Source: Paraconiothyrium sp. Pb-2020 (lineage: Eukaryota > Ascomycota > Dothideomycetes > Pleosporales > Didymosphaeriaceae). Taken from it: a DNA stretch of 64,000 nt. The notes beneath the pieces are model-generated. The model saw only the letters and a list, made by a program, of their open reading frames with translations. It was not told the DNA's origin and searched no databases. Made by a program: the position numbers and the translations under genes. Shown here piece by piece: positions 55,201-64,000 of this stretch; within the stretch, counting starts at the first letter, position 1, and each line of letters opens with the position of its first letter. The DNA lies in the NCBI GenBank assembly GCA_022419385.1, contig JAJUBI010000008.1:124001-188000 (forward strand), in the 5' to 3' direction.

Positions 55201-56620
55201 TCAGCGCAATCATGTTATATCCAGAATCTGCTTATCCGTCTTGTCATGTCTCTCCCGTCCGCGCGGCCGACGTGAAAATCTCCGAGAAGAAGGCAATGTC
55301 TTCTTTCCTCTGCTGGAACCGGCTACCCAACTCTCTCATGCTGCGTGGCTGCCTTCTCTTACAGTGTTCGAAAACCTCGGCGAACGTTACCATGGGTGTT
55401 CTGGTGGGATTGACAAAGTTATGACAACGTACAAGTGAATGTGCCCTTTGTCCCGGCGACTGCACGGCAATGATAACACCGGAAAGGCATGGCCCGTATT
55501 TACAATTCGATGTCTAAGTACTTCATGTCTCCTCTCATGCACGCGCAGCCGACGTGAGAATCTCCTCCAAGAGGGCAATGTCTTCTTTGCTCTGCTGGAA
55601 TTGAAGAGAGGTTATACCTTATGCATGCTGCGCGCCCTCTTTCGGACGTTCGAAATCATCGCAAATGGGCTGTTATTCCAAATGAAAACTTAACTGTCCA
55701 ATGTGCCCTCGTTCTCAAGTTAAACGCAGGATTAGAAAATTGGAACGGCATGCCCCATGTCCGAAATCGATGTCAAAGCACTTCACGCCCTTCTCTCCTC
55801 TCGTTGTCCCGAACCCATCGAAAATCCTCTTGATGACTTCTCCTGCTGGAAATGAAGGCAGGACTCAACTCGTTCATGCCTTCTCCCTCTCCCTTCTCCT
55901 TTTGGTGTTCGAAAACCACTTCAAGCCGTACGATGGCTGCCCACCCCAGCACCTACACAGAGACAAAAGGCTCCACCGAATTCTGATGTCTAAAATTCGA
56001 CGTCTAAGCACTCCATGTCTCCTCTCCTCTCAAATCCGCAAGGAGAAAAAGCGATGCGTTCCTTCCGCATTTGCGCCTAAGTCAACACTTAGTAACACCA
56101 CCTCGCTACCTCGCGGTGCTCAAAACACTTTTTCTGCACAATAGCTGTTCTCCAAAACGAATGCTCTACAGTCCAATGTCGTCCTCGTCCGAGCTCGAGC
56201 TCGAACGCAAGAGCGGAAAGTCAAACTTCGACGTCTACACTTCACCCCCTCCTCTCCTTTCAAATCCTGTGCAGAAGAAAAGACTTCTCCCCGCCTTTAT
56301 CGAAGCGATGTCGCAACTTCTCCATACTGTCTGCCTTCTCCCCGGTGTTCGAGACTTCGGTGAAAGGGGCGTGGCTGGTGTCTTAAGAATTCTCGACCGT
56401 CTAAGCTGTCGTCCTTGTCCTGAGTCCCGGCAGCAACGCGGAAAAGACGAGGGTCTGTCACGTGGCTAAAGTTTGGTGTCACGCACTTCATGCCCTCCTC
56501 TGCTCTGCTCTCAAAATCCCTAAAGGAAGGTTATGTCTCCCCCGCTGGAACCGAAGCAACGCACCTCCTCACGCCTCCCCCCTCCCTTTTCCTTGAAAAT
56601 CTCTCCACGACATCATGCCG
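55201..56620. repeat. Degenerate tandem repeat family 2, period about 230-280 bases
   Basis: A block with core TTCGACGTCTAAGCACTTC followed by TGTCTCCTCTC occurs at about 55503, 55768, 55996, 56227 and 56470 (spacing about 265, 228, 231, 243). A second block, GGCAATGTCTTCTTTCCTC then TGCTGGAACC, follows each copy about 60-80 bases later, and a further copy of it is at about 55280-55320. Units are strongly diverged and contain stops in all frames. This is a decayed tandem array of unknown origin. Confidence 0.6.
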
Positions 56621-57096
56621 TCCTCTGGTGATGAAGGGAAGGGAAGCTTGAGGTATGCTTCGCTGGAACGCTTCAATTCTGCGATGGTGGTCTTACGTAG
56701 CTTCTCCGTTAAAGAGAGGTTCGAAGCCCAGAACATATTTGATGGGAGGAGCCGTAGAGCTGGACCTAGCCTTGTCGGTCAAAATCAGAGAAGAAGAAAG
56801 CGATGGCCGTGTTGTGTGTTGGGTTGTGTTAGCTTAGCTTGTGCACCTCCCGCTGCCGTCATCACTGTTAGGTGAAAGAATCCCACCACCATAAGCTCAA
56901 GCGTACGAGGCAAGATGTGAAGAATTTAACGTTCCTTGATTACTAGAATATCCCCGGGGTATATCACCTTCCCAACTCCCAATTCCCAACTTCAAATTCC
57001 CACACTTCACTCAAAACACCAACCCAATCCATCCACCCTCAACATAAGAAAATTATCTCAACGATAGGATAGTAGATCACCTCCGAGCAACGCCCC
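56621..57096. other. Intergenic, 3' side of the RING gene
   Basis: No gene recognised. About 56940-57060 is rich in short AC/CCAA words and probably belongs to the 3' flank of the RING gene, which is transcribed leftward. Confidence 0.3.
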
Positions 57097-58900
57097 TCAC
57101 CATCCCCCATAAACCCTTCCTACTTCTTCCCTCCCCAGCGCAACATTACACTCCGGACACCGCACACCCTCCCCTCTTTCAACCGCTCGCGCCACTACAT
57201 GCCCCACGCACTCCTTACACACCCGCCCTGCATGCAGACACCCCGCGCTGAGTGGTTGCGCAGGGAACGCAGACGGATGCTCTGTTTCGCCGCACAGCAC
57301 GCACGTCAGATTCGGCGTGGAGAGGGCTTCTTTCTGCTTGGCGAGAGACGGCTGCGTGTGCTGAAGACAAGAGGGGGTCGGCGGCGCGTAGCAGGCGGGG
57401 GGCGAGGGGAAGGCGCGGAGGAGGGTGGAGGTAGTTGAGGAGCGGAACGTTTGAAGGATGGCACGGCGGTTGGGGTGAAGGAGCGCGGGCTTAGGGTGGG
57501 TGTGGGGAGGGAGGGCGAGGCGTAGGCGGCGACGGTGCTGCCGCGGCGGAGGAGAGGTGTAGCGGTGGGGAGACGGGCGGCGTGAGCATCTGGGCTTGTG
57601 CGCGTGCGAGGGCGAGCGCGTCGGGGCGGGGAGACGGCGTTTTGCTCCGTGGGACGGGCGTGCAGCGCTCGACGTGCATGTCGGGGGAGGCGGGGGACTT
57701 TAGCAGGTCGTAGCCTAGGCGGTACATTTTGGGCACGTAGCCTACTTCGTCCTCCCAGCGTTGGAGGTTCTCCTCGGTGAGGGTGACGACTTGCTTCGTG
57801 TCTTTGCGCTCGAGGTGGAGGTGCAGGGCGTCGTCGTCCTTTGAGGATTTGCGCTTGTGCGCGAGTTTCATGAGGGAGACGGGGAGGGAGGACCAGCGGG
57901 GTTTGCTGGCGCGTTTCGCGGGGGGAGGCGGGGAGGTGGGCATGGGCGAGGTCGTGCGCGACTTGCTGATGCCCAGCTCGAGCTTCTCGAGGGCGGCTTT
58001 GATCTCGTTGGAGACGAAGGTGCCGCCGATGGGCGACATGGGCGAGCGGGGGTCGTCCTCGATGTCACTGAAGCGGATGGAGAGCGGGTCGCGCTCCATG
58101 TGCTCCCCTGGGATGGGCTTCGGCGTGAAGCTTGATAGTGGGCGTGAGAAGTTCGGGGGAGAGCTCAGGCCGCGTGAGCGCGAAGAGGCGATCTTGTTCT
58201 TTGGTCGATCGCTGAAGCGCGGCGAAGTGTAGGAGTGCGGTCTGGCACGAGGGCGGCGCGGTGGGAGGAGAAGTTCGTGGTCAGGCCCAGCATCCAGTTC
58301 GATAGGCGCACGTGGGAAGGAAAGTTGTTGTGGTGATTGCGAGATTGGCAGCTCCAAAAACGGAACTTTCTCTGGGTCTGGTTGTGATGCTTCTTCATCG
58401 TCTTCCTCGGCCAATCGCTGTGTCTTGTCGTGCTCTTTCTCGTCGTCGGATTGCTCGTCATCTGCCGCCGCACCCTCTTCGTCATTCGTGTCAACAGCTA
58501 GATGCTGCATCCTCGACAAGCGTCTGATTTCCTTCTCTGCCTGCGCGAGCTTCTGCTCGAACTCGCCCTTGAACTCGCCGCTTCCCGACTTCCTCCAAGA
58601 TCTCCTGTCACGTGGTAGGTCGGTGACGAGTCCCAGCGTCCGCTGTGCCTTGATCGGACCTCCTCTTTCCTCCTCTTCGATACTCCGCCTCTCGAACTGG
58701 GCAACGAGTCCAAGCACTTTCTTTGCCTTGCGCGAACCAGATGCGCTCTGCAACCGCGGGCCGGTGTAGATGAAAGGAGGCGAGTTTTGCTCATTGTGAA
58801 TGTGTCCCTGCCCTGCGTAGTACCTCGGATACCTCATCTTGTCTTGATGCAACGACCCATGCGATGCAAGCGGCCTGCTGTTGTGTGCAACGAGTGCCAT
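57097..58900 (-). CDS. Proline/serine-rich protein with a C-terminal RING finger; reading frame break at the junction
   Basis: An ATG at 58900 opens a 469-codon frame ending at 57491. It is rich in Pro, Ser, Glu and Arg, with a helical acidic stretch (EFEQKLAQAEKEIRRLSRMQ) and LTEENLQRWEDEVGYVPKMY near its end. The last stop is a TAA at about 57491. Immediately after it another frame stays open to 57097 and encodes a RING-type zinc cluster: CVLC, GCLHAGRVCKEC and CPEC, with spacing C-x2-C, C-x-H, C-x2-C, C-x2-C. The two frames overlap and differ by one base, so this is probably one gene with an indel; a splice using the acceptor TCTTGTCTTCAG (about 57378) is an alternative. Likely an E3 ubiquitin ligase or RING scaffold. 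Substrate unknown. Confidence 0.7.
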
Positions 58901-60126
58901 GATGCACGCTCACATCAATTGCTCCTCGACAATAAACGCGAGAAGGTAGGAGAGCAGCACGAGAGCACAGCGACGAGGGGAAGCAATATGACGTGGGACA
59001 GAACCCGAGTCGAATCGAGGTGCATGGCAGCGGTATGTATGTCTATCGACGATGCGACGGGAGCGACGGCTACCGGGATCTTGGGAGCACAAATCGCCCA
59101 AACGGGACAGAAACGATAAAAGCGAGAGCCTTGAACTCGAGTGCCGCGCAGGCTGACTGCTCTGATGGAGTGCGACTATTGGGCGTTCGGGGTCGTTCGT
59201 CGAGGCTTAGCTGTGCACCTATCACGGCCCTGCCCCGCGCTGCTGCGCCCGAAATAGCTCGGCTTACGACCGTTACCCACAAGAGAAAACCGTGCCCGCT
59301 CCACTGCGCTGCTGTCCACCGTCCTCCGAATAGAGCCATTTGCCGGCGGCTGTCTCACGAGGAACACGCTACGCGTACATGGTCCACGGCGACGTCGCAC
59401 GCGTGTGCGTGGTGGCCAAAGGACGCGGGGGGCGACTTTTGCCGTGGCCACCGCGCCCTTGCGCGAACGAATATTGGATTCACATGCGTGCATGGCGATC
59501 ATCTCAGTGCTGGCTATCAGCGTGCGCGCTCGACGAGCAAGCCTTGTGCGCATGCGAGTACACCGACCACGGCTTGAGGCTGTACCCGTCTAGAGAGTGC
59601 GCCGCCACACTCGAGTCACATGTAACTTTGGGTTACAAGGAAAATGCTCCTGCGAACTCAGCCCGACGAGTGCACTTGGCGACCACTCACCTGTTGTCTC
59701 ACGCTCGGCAATCTGATGGGTTACTGCAATCGGCAACACGAGCACCTTCACAAAGCCTAATCCTACGAGGCTGCTCAACATCCCACAGCACCTAAATGCA
59801 ATCAGCGGACAGTGGGGCGTCTTCAGAAACGTGTTTTACCATTTGCATCTGCCACCTAACCATCCCTTCCCTACTCCAAGCAGCTTTTGCTATGCAGACC
59901 TAGACTCCGAGGTTTAACAGACCCCACTCGATGCTCAACTGATGTACATCTGCTTCTTTCCCGCCCCAAGCGGCGAGGCAGAACCCTAGCTTACCGAGGC
60001 CAAAAACACAAACACCCTGCTGCTCTGTTCCTACACTGCCATTATACACCGCCGAGGAGCGTAACCGTCTATTGTGTCTCGTGATGAAAGAGGGTGCCGT
60101 GGCCAATCACACTTACTAAAGCCTCT
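58901..60126. other. Intergenic, tandem genes on the minus strand
   Basis: 1.2 kb between the RING gene start and the SF3B1 stop, both on the minus strand. It should contain the SF3B1 3' end and the RING gene promoter. GC-rich frames of 60-190 codons occur on both strands but show no domain features. Confidence 0.3.
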
Positions 60127-63100
60127 TCATATGAAGATCTCCAACTCGTGCCTCTTCAGATTCTCCTCCTCAAATTCAGGATATGCAGGCACTATCGCAT
60201 CCGCAGATTGCACGTACGCGTCGTTGTAGATGCGCCAGTACGGCTGTCGCACCTTCCGCGCCGGATGGAAAAGACCTGCCCACACGTAGTTCATGACGAG
60301 AGGTGTGCCGATGGCGTTGCGCACTCCCTCGATGGCCTCGACAATTCGGTCGATGACGTGCGGGCTGGTTTCGAACAAGTTCGGCCAGAGAAGGTTGAGC
60401 AGGTGGATCATCGCGTCTTCGCAGTCGAGGCCGACGCAGCCGAGTGCCACGTGCTTGACCACCGAGGCAGCCGTCTGTCGGTGCACTTGATCGCGGTCGA
60501 TAAGCGCGTCTTCCAGCAACGGCGTGATAGCGTAGACATAATCTTTGGCCATCTCCCCAATGTACTCAAACATGAAGCTGAGCGACTTCAGCACACCATT
60601 CTGCACATTGAGCTCGGGCACGCGGTATTCGTTCATCAACGCCGGCAGAACTGTGAAAGGAGCGCAGGTTTCTGCGACAATGCCAATGGCGACGGCAGTA
60701 CACACTCGAGACTGTCGTTCTTGAACCTGTAATTGTTAGCTTGAGTCTCTTGTAAATGGCGTGGATTAGACTTACTCGTAGGTTGCCCAAAAGCGTGGCA
60801 AGCACATCCTGCGGTCCAATAGCTTTAGCAATATAGCCAAACGTGTTGTTTGCGGCTCGCCGAATGCCCTTCTTGTGCGCCTTGAGCATATCCAGTAACT
60901 CGAAGCAAATACGCATCCATTCCCTCGGATTGACATAGTCAGCTCCACGATCCGCAATTCTGCCAACCAAATCAATCGTGTTCTCCTGCACCTTCTCGTG
61001 TCGATTGCGGAGAATGGGTGTGAGTCGCGGCAAGAGGTCCTTGATCGGAGGTTGCATCGCTGCCAGACCAACGACTGTGACGATGGCTCGTAGCGCTCCG
61101 AGAATAGATCCAAGGACTTCCGGGTACTCCTCGCCGAGGTACTCATACAGTATACTTGCAAGCTTGACAAGCTGTGGGTCTTCATCACACTTCTGCATGA
61201 CGAAGGTGATGCGAGAGATCAGGTCAGCAGCTTGTTGTCGAACAGGTGCGGCCTTGTTGTTCAGGCGGTGGATGACCACAGCAACAATCTGCGGCAAATA
61301 CGTCTTCGTGCGCTCGCCAAGGGCATTCACCACCGTAGCAAAACCGTCGATAACAATCGGGTCTTCGACAGTCTGGTCCTGGAAGGCAACCAGTATACCG
61401 TCGATGAGCTGTTCCTCAAGGCGCTGATCTACGTCGTGCGCTCCAAGTGTCGAGATGACCTTGTCGATAGTCTCGACGGTCATCTTGCGGTACGCTTCAT
61501 TCTCATCCTTCATGTTGTTCACAATACGGCCCACAATCTCTGCAACGCCAGCCTTTTGAGCCAGATCGACTGTAGTGTCAACTACTTGGCGGTAGTTGCG
61601 CTTGTCGAGTGCCATCCTACGCACCCAGAAGTGCTTGAAAAACTCTGGAAGTACGTTGTCCTTCAAGTAGACTGGAGTCACGCCAGCAGTGCTAGCACAC
61701 TGGGATACCACTTTGAGCACAACCTTCTTCATTTCTTCGTCGGGCGACTGGAACTCGCGGATGACGATTTCCATGATTTGGCTGGTGTAGTAGTTCGAGT
61801 ACTCTTCGTCCATAAGTGGGATAACGTAGCCAACGGCTTTCAAGAAGGATGCTAGAGCCTTGCCTCGCTGTCTCCGTGCTCCGGTCCATAGAGGGTTCAG
61901 AATGTCGTCGAAAGATTCAATACCGTAAGGCGCGGCAGCTTCTGCCAGTGCGGCCAATGCGAGGGCAGTCACCATACGAACTTTTGGTTGTTCGTCGTTT
62001 AGGTTGTCGCCAATGCACTCGACCAAACCCTTCAGGTGAGGCAAGATAGCGCAACCCATCAGGATAGGGATCTGCTGTACGATCTTGACACCAGTGTGAC
62101 GGGCATGCCACGACTTTTTGCTCCGGCACACGGCCCGAAGGAAAAGCAGAAGTGCTGGTATACCTAGTGCGGATGCAACCACAGCAAATGCTCGGGCCGT
62201 CGTGTTGCGCACGTATTCGTCCTGGTGATCCAGATCTGGGCGCATTGTACTGATCATGTGTGCCAAACCAGCAGCTTTTGCGAGGTTGGAAATAATTTCT
62301 CGACCCTCTACACGGGCATAGTAGTCTTGGTCGATCAAGAGCGGCTCAATAACAACCAGGATCTTATGGACGTAGGGCCTGACCAAGTCATCCAGCTTGT
62401 ACAGAACACGATCGATGACTTTAACAAGCAAATGTCGCTCTTGGTCCTCCAAGGTTCGCTCCATCAGCAACGGTAAGATCTGATTGAAGAGAGCTGCTGG
62501 TCCAAACTGGCGAGCATTGTCGGTAAGCTGTCGTAAAGCGGTCTTTCGCATCGGAGGCGTTCCGTTCTTGACTTTGAGAAGCAGGCGCATAATCTTGCGC
62601 TCCTTGAGCTCCTCGACAGTCATCTCGTTCTCGTCCGCGCCATCTGTCAGCTTTCCAAAGTACTTCATGTCCTCATTCTTGAAGAACTGCAGGTCGCCCA
62701 CACCGGGAATTTCCGTTGGTAGCTGCTTTCCCATCATGGACATGCTGTTGTCCGCTTCAGGAACCAAATACCCCGAGTATCCGGTTGGAAGCGCTGGCAC
62801 ACCGACAGGTCGCCTAACCGGCTCGTAGCCCGGAGGCGGCTCGAGGATCTTGTAGCCTTCGGATGGGAGCATCATGTCGAGTTGCTCGTCAGAGAGGGGG
62901 GCGTTACGTGCGGAGATGTCGGTGCCGAACGTGAAGCTCGTGGGTGCGGCGGCTTTGGTGCCATTGGTGGCGGGAGCAGGCGTGGCGCTGGCGCTGGCGC
63001 TGGCAATGGCAGCGGTGGTGTCCCATCGTGAACGTACGGGTGCGGCGGCCGCGGGTTCCTCGGGTTTGACCTCCTGTGGATCTGGAGACCACCGCGACCT

Positions 63101-63727
63101 CTTCTTCAAAGCAGGCTCTACCGCCGCCTCTTCGATCTTTGCGGGCTCCTCATCACCACCATCATCCCACCGGCGCCGCTTGCGCTTCTTCTCCATGGGC
63201 GGAGTCTTGTTGCCGTCGACTTCGGGCGCGCCATCCTTGAGCGTGGGCTTGTGGTCAAGAACCTCGTCGCCATTCTTCTCGCGGTCCTCGAGCAGTCGTT
63301 GGACACGTGCCTCCTCGCGCTCCAAGTCGCGCTCTTGCATCCTTTCCTTATACGACATGCCGCCCTCTGCGCCATCGGGTGACAGTTTGCGGTCGAATCG
63401 TCGCCGCTGATAGTCGGTCTCGCGTGAGGAAATCTGGGCCTGCTTCTCCCGAGACTCCATCATGTCGTCCTCGCCATGCGCATATTCGTTCAGCATGTCT
63501 GCGCTCGCCGTGTACTGTCCGACCAGCCGCCTTCCGTTGATTTCGCCGACATCCTCCATATCCTCGTCCTCATTCGCGGCGATGGACATGTTGTAGCCGG
63601 CAAACTTGTCGACGCCGTTGCTGCCATCGTACAGGTCCTTATCGAACGCCTCGGTGAGCGACTGCTTGCTTGATCCACCTCCAGAGCCGTTGGTGGCAGC
63701 CTTGTCTCCTGCGCGCGGTCCGGCCAT
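60127..63727 (-). CDS. HSH155: Splicing factor 3B subunit 1 (SF3B1/HSH155), two exons, 1183 aa
   Basis: Exon 1 is 60776-63727 and exon 2 is 60127-60726, with a 49-base GT-AG intron. The start at 63727 (MAGPRAGDKAA) is preferred over an upstream in-frame ATG at 63802. The N-terminal third is disordered and carries three Trp motifs of the U2AF-ligand type (RRRWDDGG, RSRWSPDP, RSRWDTT), used to bind UHM proteins. From about residue 430 come the HEAT repeats, with highly conserved blocks such as LYEYLGEEYPEVLGSILGAL, NRHEKVQENTIDLVGRIADR and NEYRVPELNVQNGVLKSLSF. It is the U2 snRNP scaffold that holds the branch site with PHF5A and SF3B3. The lysine equivalent to human K700 (DEQPKVRMVTAL) is present. 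An essential single-copy gene that marks the conserved edge of the accessory region. Confidence 0.96.
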
Positions 63728-64000
63728 TGTGCTGCAGGCGTGGCGAATTGTCCGAGTGGGCGTTGTCGTTGGAGGTGTCGAGGGGGGACTGAGGTAAATC
63801 ATGAGCTGCAGGCACGCTAACGACGCGCACAGACCATCGCCTGCCTAAGTCACGTGCGACCCTCACCCAACACGCGCAGAAACTACGATGGAAAGCTTGA
63901 CTTTGGGACACATTACGCCAAAATCTATCATAGCTCATGCAAAGTTTCTCAAGTTCACGTCGGTGTTGGATTACTACTGGATTCTGCAGGTGCTGAACAA
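63728..64000. promoter_or_regulatory. Upstream region of SF3B1, window edge
   Basis: 273 bases upstream of the SF3B1 ATG. A CACGTG lies at about 63852-63857, roughly 125 bases from the start. The window ends inside this region and no other gene is visible. Confidence 0.35.

Noticed and set aside
58993..59795. Long GC-rich frames between the RING gene and SF3B1.
   Set aside because: Arg/Ala/His-rich composition without domains; overlapping frames of similar length on both strands indicate chance.
60127..63727. SF3B1 as a self-resistance copy for a spliceosome-targeting polyketide.
   Set aside because: Residues expected at the known drug contact zone look wild type, it appears to be the normal housekeeping gene, and it is 37 kb from the PKS with unrelated genes between.
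1..64000. tRNA genes, rRNA, CRISPR arrays or bacterial-type insertion sequences.
   Set aside because: No tRNA A/B-box pairs with foldable arms, no regularly spaced identical repeats, and no intact transposase were seen; the organism is eukaryotic.

Overview
This window is nuclear DNA of a filamentous ascomycete (Pezizomycotina); I could not place it more finely. Evidence: many genes have short 40-90 base GT-AG introns, there is an iterative highly reducing polyketide synthase with a Zn2Cys6 regulator, and there are typically filamentous-fungal families (PTH11/rhodopsin-like membrane protein, HET relic, HeLo-domain protein, NB-ARC/TPR NLR). All calls come from reading the sequence; no database search was run.

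Layout. 0-2.6 kb: poorly conserved or decayed material. 2.6-26.9 kb: a secondary-metabolite cluster of eight genes: SDR reductase (-), SAM methyltransferase (-), HxxxD acyltransferase (-), rhodopsin-like membrane protein (+), PLP-dependent alpha-oxoamine synthase (+), reducing PKS (+), secreted carboxylesterase (-), Zn2Cys6 regulator (+). The PKS ends in an ACP with no release domain, and the oxoamine synthase beside it is the natural off-loading enzyme. The expected product class is therefore an amino-ketone/amino-alcohol polyketide (sphingoid-like), then reduced, methylated and acylated. The exact product is unknown. The regulator, the esterase and probably the methyltransferase carry single-base frame breaks, so the cluster may be decaying or the sequence may contain indel errors.

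27.1-30.1 kb: a head-to-head mitochondrial sulfide-oxidation pair, persulfide dioxygenase (ETHE1 type) and sulfide:quinone oxidoreductase. 30.1-34.4 kb: a possible small cysteine-containing gene, a HET relic between AT-rich blocks, and an F-box-like gene. 34.4-47.6 kb: a second metabolic region with an aromatic-type aminotransferase, an ACS-type MFS transporter and two intact P450s, alongside a decayed zinc alcohol dehydrogenase and a decayed P450.

47.9-51.6 kb: a divergent pair made of a HeLo (HET-S-like pore-forming) protein and an NB-ARC/TPR NLR. The C-terminus of the first and the extreme N-terminus of the second carry the same short Gly/Asn/Gln motif. This is the architecture of a fungal amyloid-templated programmed-cell-death switch and is the most interesting system in the window. 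The NLR ends in 32-residue repeats with a frame break, followed by about 5 kb of degenerate tandem repeats. 57.1-63.7 kb: a proline-rich RING protein and the conserved spliceosome gene SF3B1/HSH155.
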